Assembly: GCA_903929795.1 (NCBI GenBank)
Contig: CAIYWC010000188.1
Location: 1-64,000 of the forward strand
Length of the DNA stretch: 64,000 nucleotides
From: an uncultured Myxococcales bacterium
GTDB taxonomy: Bacteria; Myxococcota_A; UBA9042
Direction: 5' to 3'
The notes under the pieces are model-generated. The model searched no databases. It was not told the origin of the DNA and saw nothing but the letters and a program-made list of their open reading frames with translations. This document shows, in pieces, positions 43,365 to 53,670 of the stretch; positions within the stretch are counted from its first letter, which is position 1; each line of letters opens with the position of its first letter. Made by a program: the position numbers and the translations under genes.

Positions 43365-44456
43365 ATGGCCCGAATCGCCCGGTATTTCCTGAACTTTGCC
43401 ACCCTGCTGGCGCTGCTGCTGCCGCTGGGGACGCACGCGCTGACCCCGCTGCCCGAGTACCCGGCGGCGGCGGTGGCGACGCGCCAGCTGCGCCTGGACG
43501 TGGTGCTGCACGACGTCGACGAGGCGCGGCGGCGGCCGCTGGAGAAGATGACGCGCCAGGCGCTGGCCGCGGTGCAGGCCGACCTGCAGACGCAGCTGGT
43601 GGGCGAGCTGCACGCGGATTTCGTCGGTAGTCCGGGCACTTTCGCGGATGTGATGACCGAGCATGGCGCGTTTGGCTGGCCGGAGTCCTGGATCTCCGGG
43701 CTGGCGCTGCTGGATCAGGACCGCATCATCGTCCAGGTGAACGGCCCGGGTGCGCTGCTGACCGGCGAGACCGTGCGGCATGAGCTGGCACACATCGCGA
43801 TTCACGCGCTGACGGCTGGCAAGGCGTCCTTGCCGCGCTGGTACCACGAAGGGGTGGCGACCTGGCTGGCGGGCGAGGACGTGACCGCGCGCCTGCAGGA
43901 GGGACTGCCGGAGCTCGACGCGCACGGCACGCTGGCGCAGCTGGACAAGCGGTTTTCGGACAGCCACAAGACCGTGCAGACGGCGTACGCGACGGCGGCG
44001 AGCTTTGTGCGGTTTGCGCTCAAGCGTAGCGGTGGCGCCCGCGCGCTGCTGGACCTGCATGCGCGCATGCGCGCGGGGCTGGACTTTGGCCCGGCCTTCA
44101 CGGCGACTTTTGGCATGGAGCCCGAGGCGTTGTACCAGCTGTACGGCGCGCTGACGGCGACCGCCGACGCCTCATGGCTCAAGCTGTTCAGCGAGAATAC
44201 GCTGTGGCCGGTCGCGTCGCTGCTGGCCGCGCTGGGCCTGCTGTGGCGCGCGTGGCGGCGGCCGCGGCTTCGCGCAGAGCAGGGGCCGCTGGATCTCGAG
44301 GCGATTGCTTCAGCCGGTGAGCTGGCCGTGCGGCCGTGGCGGCGGCCGGATTTTCGCATGCCGCAGGCGCCACCGACGCCAGCCGCGGAGCCGGCGGAGC
44401 GGCCGCCCGAAGCGCCACAGGAAATCGTTGACACGCCCGCGGACACGGACCTATAA
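43365..44456 (+). CDS. Exported gluzincin metallopeptidase (MA-like) with C-terminal membrane anchor
   Basis: A 363-residue protein. Signal peptide (ARIARYFLNFATLLALLLPL). The zinc motif is H139-E140-L-A-H143, and the third ligand E162 lies in WYHEGVATWLAG 19 residues later, the gluzincin (peptidase MA) pattern. A membrane segment (about 272-289) precedes a Pro-rich cytoplasmic tail. ATG 43365 is chosen because GAGG lies 5 nt upstream and it begins the signal peptide directly; ATG 43344 would add seven residues. Probably an envelope protease; substrate unknown. Confidence 0.85.
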   Translation: MARIARYFLNFATLLALLLPLGTHALTPLPEYPAAAVATRQLRLDVVLHDVDEARRRPLEKMTRQALAAVQADLQTQLVGELHADFVGSPGTFADVMTEHGAFGWPESWISGLALLDQDRIIVQVNGPGALLTGETVRHELAHIAIHALTAGKASLPRWYHEGVATWLAGEDVTARLQEGLPELDAHGTLAQLDKRFSDSHKTVQTAYATAASFVRFALKRSGGARALLDLHARMRAGLDFGPAFTATFGMEPEALYQLYGALTATADASWLKLFSENTLWPVASLLAALGLLWRAWRRPRLRAEQGPLDLEAIASAGELAVRPWRRPDFRMPQAPPTPAAEPAERPPEAPQEIVDTPADTDL

Positions 44457-44492
44457 GCCGCCCACCGCGTCTGATTCGCGCATTTTTTGCCC

Positions 44493-45713
44493 ATGTCCGC
44501 CAACGTCGTCCGACTCCAGCCGCACTTGCTTCGCGCCGCGCACTTGCGCGTGCTCGTCGCCGCTGTCGATCAGGCGCAGATGGCGTTTGACGATGGCGAA
44601 GTGCTGGTCGCGGCGGGCCGTTTCTTTGGGCGCGAGGCGTTTGCCTCCGCGGACGCACTGCAGACCTGGCTGGACGAACACGACGCGCACGCCCAGTTTC
44701 TGCCTTGGCTGCTGTGGGATTCCGACACGGACAACGGCGCGCAGCCACAGCACAATTTGGCCAAGCGGCTACGCCGACAGTTCCGTTCCGGGCCGGAAAA
44801 GACGGTGCTCAAGGCGCTGTGCGCGACGCGGCCGGACGTCTACGCGGTGTCGGCGGTCGACGGCAAGACGACGACGATGGAGCGGCTGCGCGATCGCGCC
44901 GAAGTCGTCGTGCATGAGCCGGTGCTGCGCGCGATGGCCGCGGTGGGCGAAGTCTTTGTGGCGCGCGTGGTCGACGTCGGCGGGCTGCACCTGCTGGACG
45001 CCGTGCACGCGAGCCTGCCCGCGATGTGCCGCCCGGCGATGCTGCGCGTGGCTAAGCGCTTGGAATCGCTGCCCAATGAACGGCGCCTGCCGACGCTGCT
45101 CTCCGCGGCGAGCCGCAGCCTGAACCGCGTGCGGCCGACGCCTGCGCGGTTTGCCGGTCCCGCCGGCCGGATGCGCTGGACGATGGTTTTCGCCGTCGAC
45201 GACACTGCGCGCGTCCAGGAAGCGCTGCGGCGCGCGCTGCTCGACGGTCAGATTGCGCGGCTTTCCCCCAATCGTTTCGCGGTGTTGGATGCGTCCATTG
45301 GGCCGATCGGCGCGACACTGCGGCTTTCCGGGACGCGTTTTTTCGCGGCGACGAGCGCGCCGGGCGGGATGACGCGCCTGCGCACCGGCCTGCCGCCGCT
45401 CATCGGCCTGCAGCCGCAAGCGACGCTTGTCCGCGATTTGGAACCGCTTTTTGACGCGCGGCGGCGCAGCGAATGGAGCTCGAGCGAGCTGCAGTCCGTG
45501 GCGCGCGAGTGGATGGGCGAGTGCCTGACGGCGTTTCAGGACACCGCGCAGCCTTGGCTGGACGGCGCGACGCCGCGCGAGGCCGTGCGCACCACCGATG
45601 GCCGGATTCGCGTCAAGGCTTGGCTGAGCCACGTTGAAATCGTTGGCGAAGTTGCGGGCCCTGGCTACAACACCGCGGTGCAGCGCCTATGGCGCGAGCT
45701 GGCGGACGCCTAA
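44493..45713 (+). CDS. Hypothetical protein with C-terminal TPREA-type motif
   Basis: A 406-residue cytosolic protein. I do not recognise the first 330 residues, which are alpha/beta with regular amphipathic helices. The C-terminal segment W-L-D-G-A-T-P-R-E-A-V-R-T plus RIRVKAWLSHVE resembles the short 'P-LDG-TPREA-RT--GR--V--LL' motif seen at the end of many SEC-C-type and Xre/MbcA-type regulatory proteins. That hints at a protein-interaction helix pair, not a catalytic site. The start is ATG 44493, with a preceding in-frame TTG. It follows the gluzincin gene after 36 bp. Confidence 0.7.
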   Translation: MSANVVRLQPHLLRAAHLRVLVAAVDQAQMAFDDGEVLVAAGRFFGREAFASADALQTWLDEHDAHAQFLPWLLWDSDTDNGAQPQHNLAKRLRRQFRSGPEKTVLKALCATRPDVYAVSAVDGKTTTMERLRDRAEVVVHEPVLRAMAAVGEVFVARVVDVGGLHLLDAVHASLPAMCRPAMLRVAKRLESLPNERRLPTLLSAASRSLNRVRPTPARFAGPAGRMRWTMVFAVDDTARVQEALRRALLDGQIARLSPNRFAVLDASIGPIGATLRLSGTRFFAATSAPGGMTRLRTGLPPLIGLQPQATLVRDLEPLFDARRRSEWSSSELQSVAREWMGECLTAFQDTAQPWLDGATPREAVRTTDGRIRVKAWLSHVEIVGEVAGPGYNTAVQRLWRELADA

Positions 45714-45716
45714 AGG

Positions 45717-45971
45717 CTACGAGCCCGCCGGCTCGAACGCTTTGCAGAACGCCGGCTCGCCTTTTTCATCCAAAATTTCAATCGGTTCCGCGCACAGAGC
45801 GTCGACGGTCCAGCCCAGCGTGCACGCGCGCTTCGACGGCCAGAAGTACGCACAATCGCGGCAACTAAACTGCAGGCGAAAGGCCGCGACGTCGGCGCGG
45901 AATTGCGCGTTCAGCGCGGCAACCGTCTCGCCCGCGGCGACGAGCTGCGGCTGAAAGAGCGGTCGGCTCAC
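45717..45971 (-). CDS. Small Cys-rich (zinc- or iron-binding-like) protein
   Basis: An 84-residue protein with five cysteines: C37-x2-C40, C50, C60 and C76, in a segment ending AFCKAFE. The pattern resembles small metal-binding or ferredoxin-like domains, but no named family is recognised. Start GTG 45971 overlaps the TGA of the upstream gene (GTGA), a coupling signature that supports it as a real gene over a long alternative frame through the upstream gene. No signal peptide. Confidence 0.65.
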   Translation of the reverse strand: MSRPLFQPQLVAAGETVAALNAQFRADVAAFRLQFSCRDCAYFWPSKRACTLGWTVDALCAEPIEILDEKGEPAFCKAFEPAGS

Positions 45972-46690
45972 GGCATTTGCCCCGCGGGCGTCGCCGGCAG
46001 CGCCACATTGAGCAGCTTCGCCACCTGCTGGGTCAGCGCGACTTCCTCGTGCGACGCCGCCTCGCGCCACGCCTGCGCACACAGCGCCTGCGCGCCCGTC
46101 GGATGACCCGCCAACGCCCGAAGGAGCGCGGCACGCGGCCCCGACACTGTGGCGTCGATCGCCGCCAGCCCCGCCTGCCACTGCCCGGCGATCTGCGCCT
46201 TGAGCAGCCCCAGCGTGAGCCGCGCCTGCGCGTCGTGCGCCATCAGCGCCAAATCCGCCACGAAAACAATGGCTTCCTGCGGCTGCCCCGCGCGCACGCA
46301 CGCGTCCACCGCCAGCGCGCGCATCGCCTGCGACGGCACGAACGTCTCCTGAATAATCTGCAGCGTCGGCTTGGGACCCTCGACGTGAGTGCGCAAAAAA
46401 TGCGACATGCCTTCGACATCGCCGCCGCCCTTGCGCGTGGGCGCGTAAAACAGCGGCGCGGCCTTGCGAATCAGCTCCACGCGCAACTTTGCGACGCCGG
46501 TACACGCTTGGGAATAGCGCTTGTGCGCCGTGAGTTTGGAGAGCGGCAAAAGGACCGGCGCCAAGCTGTCGGCGTGCACGCGCAGCGGCTGCAGTCGGGC
46601 GATCAGCTCGGGATCGAGCCGCGCGGGCGTCTGAGCCAGCAATAGCCGAGGGAGCAGAAAGATCATCAATATCATCGCAAACTTGTGCAT
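45968..46690 (-). CDS. Exported hypothetical protein
   Basis: A 240-residue protein with a clear signal peptide (HKFAMILMIFLLPRLLLA). The mature part is all-helical (RLQPLRVHADSLAPVLLPLSK, AGQWQAGLAAIDATVSGPRAALLRAL) with three scattered Cys. No family recognised. AGGAAG precedes ATG 46690. It is coupled by a GTGA overlap to the small Cys-rich gene and diverges from the Gld-type ABC operon, sharing an 81 bp promoter region. Confidence 0.72.
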   Translation of the reverse strand: MHKFAMILMIFLLPRLLLAQTPARLDPELIARLQPLRVHADSLAPVLLPLSKLTAHKRYSQACTGVAKLRVELIRKAAPLFYAPTRKGGGDVEGMSHFLRTHVEGPKPTLQIIQETFVPSQAMRALAVDACVRAGQPQEAIVFVADLALMAHDAQARLTLGLLKAQIAGQWQAGLAAIDATVSGPRAALLRALAGHPTGAQALCAQAWREAASHEEVALTQQVAKLLNVALPATPAGQMP

Positions 46691-46714
46691 CGACTTCCTG
46701 TGTACGCGGCCGGC

Positions 46715-46742
46715 TTGACACTCCGGCGCAGTATCTTATCGT
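46715..46742 (+). promoter_or_regulatory. Sigma-70-like promoter for the Gld-type operon
   Basis: TTGACA (46,715-46,720, perfect -35), 16 nt spacer, TATCGT (46,737-46,742, four of six -10). It predicts a leader of about 20 nt carrying AAGGAG before ATG 46772. Confidence 0.6.
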
Positions 46743-46771
46743 GCGCACGCTTTGCGGGAAAGGAGAACTGA

Positions 46772-47734
<963 letters not shown>

Positions 47735-47773
47735 ACCCACCACGGTATTTCGCGTCACAAGAGGTTCACGACC

Positions 47774-48505
47774 ATGAAGCCAGTTTGGATTCTCGCCCGC
47801 CGGGAAATGGCGGCGACTTTTGACTCGCCCATCGCCTACATCGCCGGCGCGCTGTTCCTGGTGGCGACCGGGCTGCTGTTTTTCTTCGGTTTGGGCGGCA
47901 CGGACGACTTCTTCGCCGGGCGCGAGGCGACGGTTCGGCCGCTTTTTGAGTACGCGCCGTGGGTGCTGGCGGTGATCCTGCCCGCGGTGACGATGCGGCT
48001 GGTGGCAGAGGAGAAGCGCCAGGGCACGCTGGAGCTGCTGGTGACGCTGCCGGTGACGGATACGCAGATCGTGCTGGGCAAGCTGCTGGGCGCCATCGGC
48101 TTTTTGGTCGTTGCGCTGGCGATGACGCTCGTTCTGCCAGGGCTTGTCCTGGCGATCGGCCATCCGGATGTCGGCGCGATCGTCGGCGGCTACGTCGGGC
48201 TGCTGCTCATCGGGACGGCGTTCCTGGCGCTGGGGCTGATGGCGTCGACGTGGACGCAGAACCAGATCGTCGCGTTCATCGTCGGCATGATGCTGTGCAT
48301 GTTTTTCTGGACGGCGACCGACGCGCTGCTGCGGCTCTTTCTGGACCAGCCGCCGCCGGAGCTGGCGCTGCTGAGCTTTCAGAGCCAGTTCACGGACTTC
48401 GCGCGCGGCGTCATCGATTTGCGCAATGTCCTGTATTTCCTGAGCGTCACGACCATCGCGGTGCTGGCGTCGACGTATTCGCTGCGGTCGCGCCACTGGC
48501 AGTAG
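47774..48505 (+). CDS. ABC-2 type permease (GldF-like)
   Basis: A 243-residue protein with six hydrophobic segments and the ABC-2 hallmarks ILARREMAATFDSP at the N-terminus and RLVAEEKRQGTLELLVTLPVTDTQIVLGK after the second helix. It is the membrane partner of the ATPase 39 bp upstream. In Bacteroidota GldA/F/G are needed for gliding; in other phyla the set occurs without proven motility function. Confidence 0.92.
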   Translation: MKPVWILARREMAATFDSPIAYIAGALFLVATGLLFFFGLGGTDDFFAGREATVRPLFEYAPWVLAVILPAVTMRLVAEEKRQGTLELLVTLPVTDTQIVLGKLLGAIGFLVVALAMTLVLPGLVLAIGHPDVGAIVGGYVGLLLIGTAFLALGLMASTWTQNQIVAFIVGMMLCMFFWTATDALLRLFLDQPPPELALLSFQSQFTDFARGVIDLRNVLYFLSVTTIAVLASTYSLRSRHWQ

Positions 48506-48562
48506 GCGATCGGGCCACCGGACAGACCTGAAACGCGGTTTTTTCTGAGACGGGAGAGTGTC

Positions 48563-51013
48563 ATGGCTGAGACAACCAAGAAGACGAACGGGCGCACGGA
48601 CGCGCTTGTCCTGCTGGGCGCCGCGGTGGGCGTGGCGATCCTGGTCAACGCGCTGGCCGTGCAGTCGGCGATCCGCCTGGATTTGACGGACCAGCAGGTG
48701 CACACGCTGTCGGACGCGAGCGTGGCCGCGGCCAAGGCGCTGGAGGATGTGACGGTGACGGTGTACATCTCCAAGAAGCTGCCGGAGACGCTGCCGACGC
48801 CGCAGGGCAAAATGCCGCTGAAGGGCATCGACCGCGCGTTTCGCGACAAGCTGGCGGAGTACGCGCGCGCGGCGGGTGGCAAGTTGAAGCTTGTGTTTGC
48901 CGAGGACGGCAGCCCGAGCGTGGGCACAATCGAGGAGCAAGGCGAGGCGGCGAAGCTGGAGACGTTTTCCTCGACTGACGCGCAGGTAACCGGCAACACG
49001 CTGAAATTCCAGAAATATGTGCTGGGCGCGACATTCCACTACAAGACGGTCAGCGAGGTGATGCCCAAGGCGCTGAACCCGGGCTTCTATGAGTTCGAGA
49101 TGACGCAGATCCTGCTGCGGCTCAAGGAGAAATACGAGCAGAGCCAGCTGATGAAGGAGCCACTGGCGCAAGGCAAGGCGGTGTTCGACGGCGTGAAGGC
49201 GTGCAACGAGGCGGTGCAGAAGGCCGCGAAAGTCGAGGAGAAAAAGGACGACGACGCCGGGCTGTCCCTGAAAGGCGGCAACGATCCGAACCAAAAGCGC
49301 GTGGCGGCGCTGCAGGCGGCTACGGCGGACCTGGACAAGGCGTGCGCGCCGGTGGCGGGTTTGGTGGCAGGCGACGGCGCGAAGCTGAAGGGCAAGAACC
49401 CGTTTGGCGACCATCTGGTGGACAACGCTGCGGAATTTGACAAGGCGTGGCAGGAACTGAAGCGCGCGGCGTCCGGTCAGGCACCGGCGGAGGGCCAGTT
49501 GCCGCCCGCGCTGATGGTCCAGCAATTGACGCTGCTCCTGGATCAGCTATTTCGCGAAGTGGACCGCGCGCACCAGACGCTGGCGGATAGCCCAGGGCGC
49601 AAGTCGATCGGCTTTTTGTGCGGCCACGACGAGTTTTGCCCGTTTGCCGAGAATAGCCCGCTGGTGGACCCGCAGGTCGCCGCGATGTTGGGCCAGAGCA
49701 ACCCGATGATGAAGCAGATCGTGCAGGCGGCGACGCAGATCAGCCAGGCGGTGGACGAAACGAATGGCAAGATCGGCGACAACCTGTTCACCAAGCGCGG
49801 CTACTCGATTCGCCGCATCGGCCCGGACGAGGCGGTGCCGGACGACGTGGCGGCGCTGATTGTCTACGCGCCGCGCAAGCCGCTGGGCGAGTACGCGCGC
49901 TACCAACTGGACCAGACGCTGCTGGCGGGCAAGCCGGTGGTCGTGCTGGCGCAGTCCTGGCAGGTGGCGCTGCTGAACATGCAGGCGCCGGAGGATTTGG
50001 GCAACGAGATGCGCATGGATTGGTCGACCATGCTGCCGACCGCGAGCAACCTGGACGAGGTGCTGAAGGTCTACGGTGTGGAGCTGAGCAAGGATCCAAT
50101 CCTCGATTCCAAGCATGTGGAGACCGTGCGGGTGACCGGGCTGGTGAACAAGGGCGGGCTGCAGTTCCAGACGCAGCAGGATTTTCCCTACGCGCTGATT
50201 CCGGTGGCCAACGATTTTGACCGCGGCCACGCGTTGACGCGCTCGCTGGCCAGCCTGTCGCTGCCGTACACGACGAGCGTGGAGCCGAGCAAGGAGCTGT
50301 TGGCGAATAAAGCCTTTGACGTCTCGCGGGTTGTGCGTTCGTCGGCGTCGTCGCTGCGCAAGCCGGGTCCGGTGCCGGTGCTGCCGCAGACGCTGAAAAA
50401 GCTGGTCCTGGACACGCCGCCCAACGGGCCGCACACGCTGGCGCTTGCGGTCCAAGGGCCGTTCAAGTCGGCGTTCACCGGCAAGGAGATTCCGAAGCGG
50501 CCGGCTCCCGAGGACAGCAAGGATCCGCAGAAAGCCGCACAAAAACCCACGGATGCGGAGTACGAGCTGGCCAAGCGCGCGTTCAAGGCCGAGGGCAAAG
50601 GCAAGCTGCTGGTCATCGCGTCGAACCTCGGCATTGAAGGCCTGAGCCGCGCCGACGTGTTGGCGGGCTTTGACCTGAGCAAATTTCAGCAGTTCAGCCC
50701 GGATTCCATCAAGGCGTTTACGCAATGGCAGGCAAATTTTCAGAACTGGCAGATTCGCATCGGCCAAATTTCGCACTTGCTCAATGAAAATCTGCAGTTT
50801 CTGTCGAACGTGCTCGACTGGGCCAGCGCGCATGAGGCGCTGGTGGCGATCCGGTCCAAGGGCGACACGCGCCGGCCGATGGACGACCTGGAGCCGGAGA
50901 AGCAAAAGGAGCTGCGCCTGGGCGCGCTCATCGGCTCGCCGCTGCTGCTGATTTTGTTGGGGCTTGTGCGCTGGCGCGTGCGGCTCCGGCGCAACCGATC
51001 GCTGCAGGCCTAA
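48563..51013 (+). CDS. GldG-family ABC-associated protein
   Basis: An 816-residue protein. An N-terminal membrane helix (about 16-36) precedes a large periplasmic region of GldG type (RLDLTDQQVHTLSDAS, VTVTVYISKKLPETL). It has a Lys/Ala-rich helical insertion (about 185-330) and a second GldG_C-like domain (KSIGFLCGHDEF ... YSIRRIGPDEAVPDDVAALIVYAPR). The C-terminal membrane helix is followed by RWRVRLRRNR. It is the extracytoplasmic component of the Gld-type transporter. The insertion makes it longer than typical (about 500-600). GGGAGAG precedes the ATG. Confidence 0.9.
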   Translation: MAETTKKTNGRTDALVLLGAAVGVAILVNALAVQSAIRLDLTDQQVHTLSDASVAAAKALEDVTVTVYISKKLPETLPTPQGKMPLKGIDRAFRDKLAEYARAAGGKLKLVFAEDGSPSVGTIEEQGEAAKLETFSSTDAQVTGNTLKFQKYVLGATFHYKTVSEVMPKALNPGFYEFEMTQILLRLKEKYEQSQLMKEPLAQGKAVFDGVKACNEAVQKAAKVEEKKDDDAGLSLKGGNDPNQKRVAALQAATADLDKACAPVAGLVAGDGAKLKGKNPFGDHLVDNAAEFDKAWQELKRAASGQAPAEGQLPPALMVQQLTLLLDQLFREVDRAHQTLADSPGRKSIGFLCGHDEFCPFAENSPLVDPQVAAMLGQSNPMMKQIVQAATQISQAVDETNGKIGDNLFTKRGYSIRRIGPDEAVPDDVAALIVYAPRKPLGEYARYQLDQTLLAGKPVVVLAQSWQVALLNMQAPEDLGNEMRMDWSTMLPTASNLDEVLKVYGVELSKDPILDSKHVETVRVTGLVNKGGLQFQTQQDFPYALIPVANDFDRGHALTRSLASLSLPYTTSVEPSKELLANKAFDVSRVVRSSASSLRKPGPVPVLPQTLKKLVLDTPPNGPHTLALAVQGPFKSAFTGKEIPKRPAPEDSKDPQKAAQKPTDAEYELAKRAFKAEGKGKLLVIASNLGIEGLSRADVLAGFDLSKFQQFSPDSIKAFTQWQANFQNWQIRIGQISHLLNENLQFLSNVLDWASAHEALVAIRSKGDTRRPMDDLEPEKQKELRLGALIGSPLLLILLGLVRWRVRLRRNRSLQA

Positions 51014-51049
51014 CGCCCTACCAACGATTATCACAGGAGATTTTTCACC

Positions 51050-52615
51050 ATGAAGCGCTCTACGTGGCTGACGCTCGCGGCTTTTGTGCTGTTGCTGGGC
51101 CTCTGGTTTGCGAAAAGCCGGCCGCACAAGGTCGATGCGCCGCCGCCGCTGTCGGTGGACGGCTACATCGGCAACGTCGGCATCGAGGAGGCGCGGACGC
51201 TGGGGCAAAAGCAGCCGGCGCCGTACACGCATATTGCACTGACGCGAACCGACGGCAAGGGAGGCAAGCAGCTGATTGAATTGGACAAACAGGACACAGC
51301 CAAGCTGCCCGAGGCCAAGCCGGACGCCAAGACGCCGCCGCCCGAGGCCGTGTGGCTGGCGAAGCGCACGGTGGACGGCAAGACGACGACGTGGAAAGCG
51401 CAGGGTTTCCGGGCGACGTCAATGGCGGAGCAGCTGCAGCGGTCGATTCGCTCGAATTTCGCAGTGAAAATCGAGGCAAAGACCGCGGCCGAGTACGGCC
51501 TGGACCCGGATCACGCAATTGACGTCGAGTTGACCGGTGGCGGCAAACCGGCGGTGAAGCTGCGGATCGGGCTGCTGCAAAAAGCCGAGAAAGACGGCGA
51601 CGCGACGACGTGGGTCGCAGATCCGGCGCGCCCGGACGTGGCCTACCAGCTGACGGGACGCGATCTGCGGACGGCGTTTGACATCAGCTGGAATGACTTG
51701 CGCGACAGGCAGTTGCTGACGTTGGACGTCCCGGCGGTCGATCGGCTGGAGCTGGAGCGTCCGGGCCAGACGCCGCAGCGCATCGTCGTCACGCGGCCGC
51801 CGCTGGGCAGCGACAAGAACGCCGAGCGCCCGTGGACGATTGCCGAGCCCGCGGGCGTGCGCGCGGGGGACATCGACGACTGGTTGAAGGCGCTGGAACG
51901 GCTGAGCGCGGCGGAATTCGTCGCGACAAGCGAAGAAGCCGTCAGGTCGAGCGGACTGGACACTCCGGACGCCGCAAAACTGACGATCGCCAATGATCGG
52001 GAAACTATCGTGGTGGTGTTTGGTAAATCCGATGAGTCGCGCCCGAATAAAGAGACGTGGGTTCGCGTGGTTGGACGCGACGAAGTGTACCGCGTCGGCA
52101 GCTACCAGCGCGACCAAGTCCTGCTGTCGCTGGCGCAAATTCAGGATCGGCACCTTTGGGCCGGGCGCACCGCCAAGGACCTGCAATCGTTCACAATTTC
52201 CGGACCAAACGGCCATTTCAAGGCAGACCACGGCGCCCATGGCTGGCAGGCAACGGCGGCGGAAGAGCCTGCCGATCCGAGCAAAATAACCGCGTATTTG
52301 GAGACAGTTGCGGCGCTCAAGGTCGACCTGAACGCCCAATTGCCGGATGAAGCCGCGATGGACAACCCGCAATGGTCGATCCGTTGGACATTTTTGGATG
52401 GAATTCAACGTGTTATTCTCAGCAAGGAAGTGGCGGGCAACGTTTACGGCAAGCTCTCGACCGCGGACGGCGCGACGGCGCTTTTCAAGCTGACGGCCTG
52501 GAATGCCAAACAGCTTGCGAAACAACCTTCTGATTTTGCGGCACATTCATCGCCATCCGGGGCGGCCGACAGCGACCACGCGCCTGCCCCCGCGCCACCG
52601 GTGCGTGCGCCGTAA
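51050..52615 (+). CDS. DUF4340 domain protein, membrane-anchored
   Basis: A 521-residue protein. An N-terminal anchor (WLTLAAFVLLLGLWFA) is followed by repeated beta-rich modules of the DUF4340 type (VDRLELERPGQTPQRIVVTR, WTIAEPAGVRAGDIDDWLKALERL, VYRVGSYQRDQVLLSLAQIQDR). A Pro/Ala/Ser-rich tail ends it. DUF4340 proteins regularly sit downstream of GldG in the same operon, as here. AGGAGA precedes the ATG after a 36 bp gap. Function in the family is unproven; it likely forms the periplasmic platform of the transporter. Confidence 0.88.
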   Translation: MKRSTWLTLAAFVLLLGLWFAKSRPHKVDAPPPLSVDGYIGNVGIEEARTLGQKQPAPYTHIALTRTDGKGGKQLIELDKQDTAKLPEAKPDAKTPPPEAVWLAKRTVDGKTTTWKAQGFRATSMAEQLQRSIRSNFAVKIEAKTAAEYGLDPDHAIDVELTGGGKPAVKLRIGLLQKAEKDGDATTWVADPARPDVAYQLTGRDLRTAFDISWNDLRDRQLLTLDVPAVDRLELERPGQTPQRIVVTRPPLGSDKNAERPWTIAEPAGVRAGDIDDWLKALERLSAAEFVATSEEAVRSSGLDTPDAAKLTIANDRETIVVVFGKSDESRPNKETWVRVVGRDEVYRVGSYQRDQVLLSLAQIQDRHLWAGRTAKDLQSFTISGPNGHFKADHGAHGWQATAAEEPADPSKITAYLETVAALKVDLNAQLPDEAAMDNPQWSIRWTFLDGIQRVILSKEVAGNVYGKLSTADGATALFKLTAWNAKQLAKQPSDFAAHSSPSGAADSDHAPAPAPPVRAP

Positions 52616-52703
52616 GCGCGGATGCGGGAACAAACCCAATCGCGGACATCCCGAATGGACAAATCGCTTGCAATTGCACCTTTGTCTTGGTAGGTAGGTC
52701 CGC

Positions 52704-53453
52704 ATGATCGAGTTGCAGCGCGTCAGCAAGAATTACAACCACCTTGAGCAGCCAGTGACCGCGCTGCACGAGATTGATTTGTCCATTGGGCGCGGCGAAT
52801 TCGTGGCTATCATGGGGCCCTCGGGCAGCGGCAAATCGACGTTGCTGAACTTGTTGAGCGCGCTCGACAAGCCTTCAACCGGGCGGATCCTGCTGGCTGG
52901 CGCGGATATTGGCACGATGTCGGACGACGCCGTGACGGTTTTTCGGCGCGAGAAGATCGGGCTGATCTTCCAGTTTTTCAACCTGTTGCCGACCATGACC
53001 GCGGTGGAAAACGTGCTGCTGCCGGTGCTGCTCGCGCGGCGCGCGGCGGACGCGGACCGGGAAAAGGCCGTGCGACTGCTGGAGCAGGTCGGCCTGGGCC
53101 ACCGGCTAACGCACAAGCCAAGCGCGATGAGCGGCGGCGAAATGCAGCGCGTTGCGGTCGCCCGCGCGTTTATGACGGAACCACCGATTCTGTTGGCGGA
53201 TGAACCGACCGGCAACCTGGACTCCAATTCCGGCACGGAAGTGCTGCGCTTGCTGCGGCGTCAGGCTGAAGTGCATGGCACGACAGTGGTGATGGTGACC
53301 CACGACGCCAACGCGGCGCGGGTCGGCAGTCGGCTGATTGTCATTCGAGACGGACGCATTCAATCCGATGCACCCGTTGCAACAAGCGCCCCCAGCGCAG
53401 GTCCGGCGGTTCATTCGCCGGAGCAGGGAACTTACGCGGCCCCAACCGCGTAA
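52704..53453 (+). CDS. ABC transporter ATP-binding protein (LolD/MacB/FtsE type)
   Basis: A 249-residue ATPase. Walker A is GPSGSGKST, with the Q-loop KIGLIFQFFNLLPTMTAVENV typical of the MacB/LolD family, signature MSGGEMQRVAVARAF and Walker B ILLADEPTGNLDS. The last 30 residues are Pro/Ala-rich. Partners of this type are FtsX/MacB-like permeases, but none is adjacent, so it is an orphan ATPase here. AGGTAGGT precedes the ATG, 88 bp after the DUF4340 gene. Confidence 0.92.
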   Translation: MIELQRVSKNYNHLEQPVTALHEIDLSIGRGEFVAIMGPSGSGKSTLLNLLSALDKPSTGRILLAGADIGTMSDDAVTVFRREKIGLIFQFFNLLPTMTAVENVLLPVLLARRAADADREKAVRLLEQVGLGHRLTHKPSAMSGGEMQRVAVARAFMTEPPILLADEPTGNLDSNSGTEVLRLLRRQAEVHGTTVVMVTHDANAARVGSRLIVIRDGRIQSDAPVATSAPSAGPAVHSPEQGTYAAPTA

Positions 53454-53473
53454 ATCCTTGATCACATGTGTGT

Positions 53474-53493
53474 TGGACGACCTGTCTCGTCCA
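53474..53493 (+). terminator. Hairpin after the LolD-type gene
   Basis: TGGACGA-CCTGTC-TCGTCCA is a perfect 7-bp stem 21 nt after the stop codon. No U-tract follows, so factor-independent termination is doubtful. The rest of the 217 bp gap to the AT-hook gene has no other visible signal. Confidence 0.35.
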
Positions 53494-53670
53494 GTTCAAT
53501 GAGCGACGCCTGGCCCAGGAAATCTGCGCGATTTCTGCGCGGGAGTGCGACCGATGCGCCAAGGCGCACGGGGACTCAAGACAATTTTCGGTTTGCGCGG
53601 AGCTTGCCGCGTGCGTGTGTGGGACAGGCAGCAAAAGCTCCGGAAAACAGTGAGAACAGACGAGGTCAAC

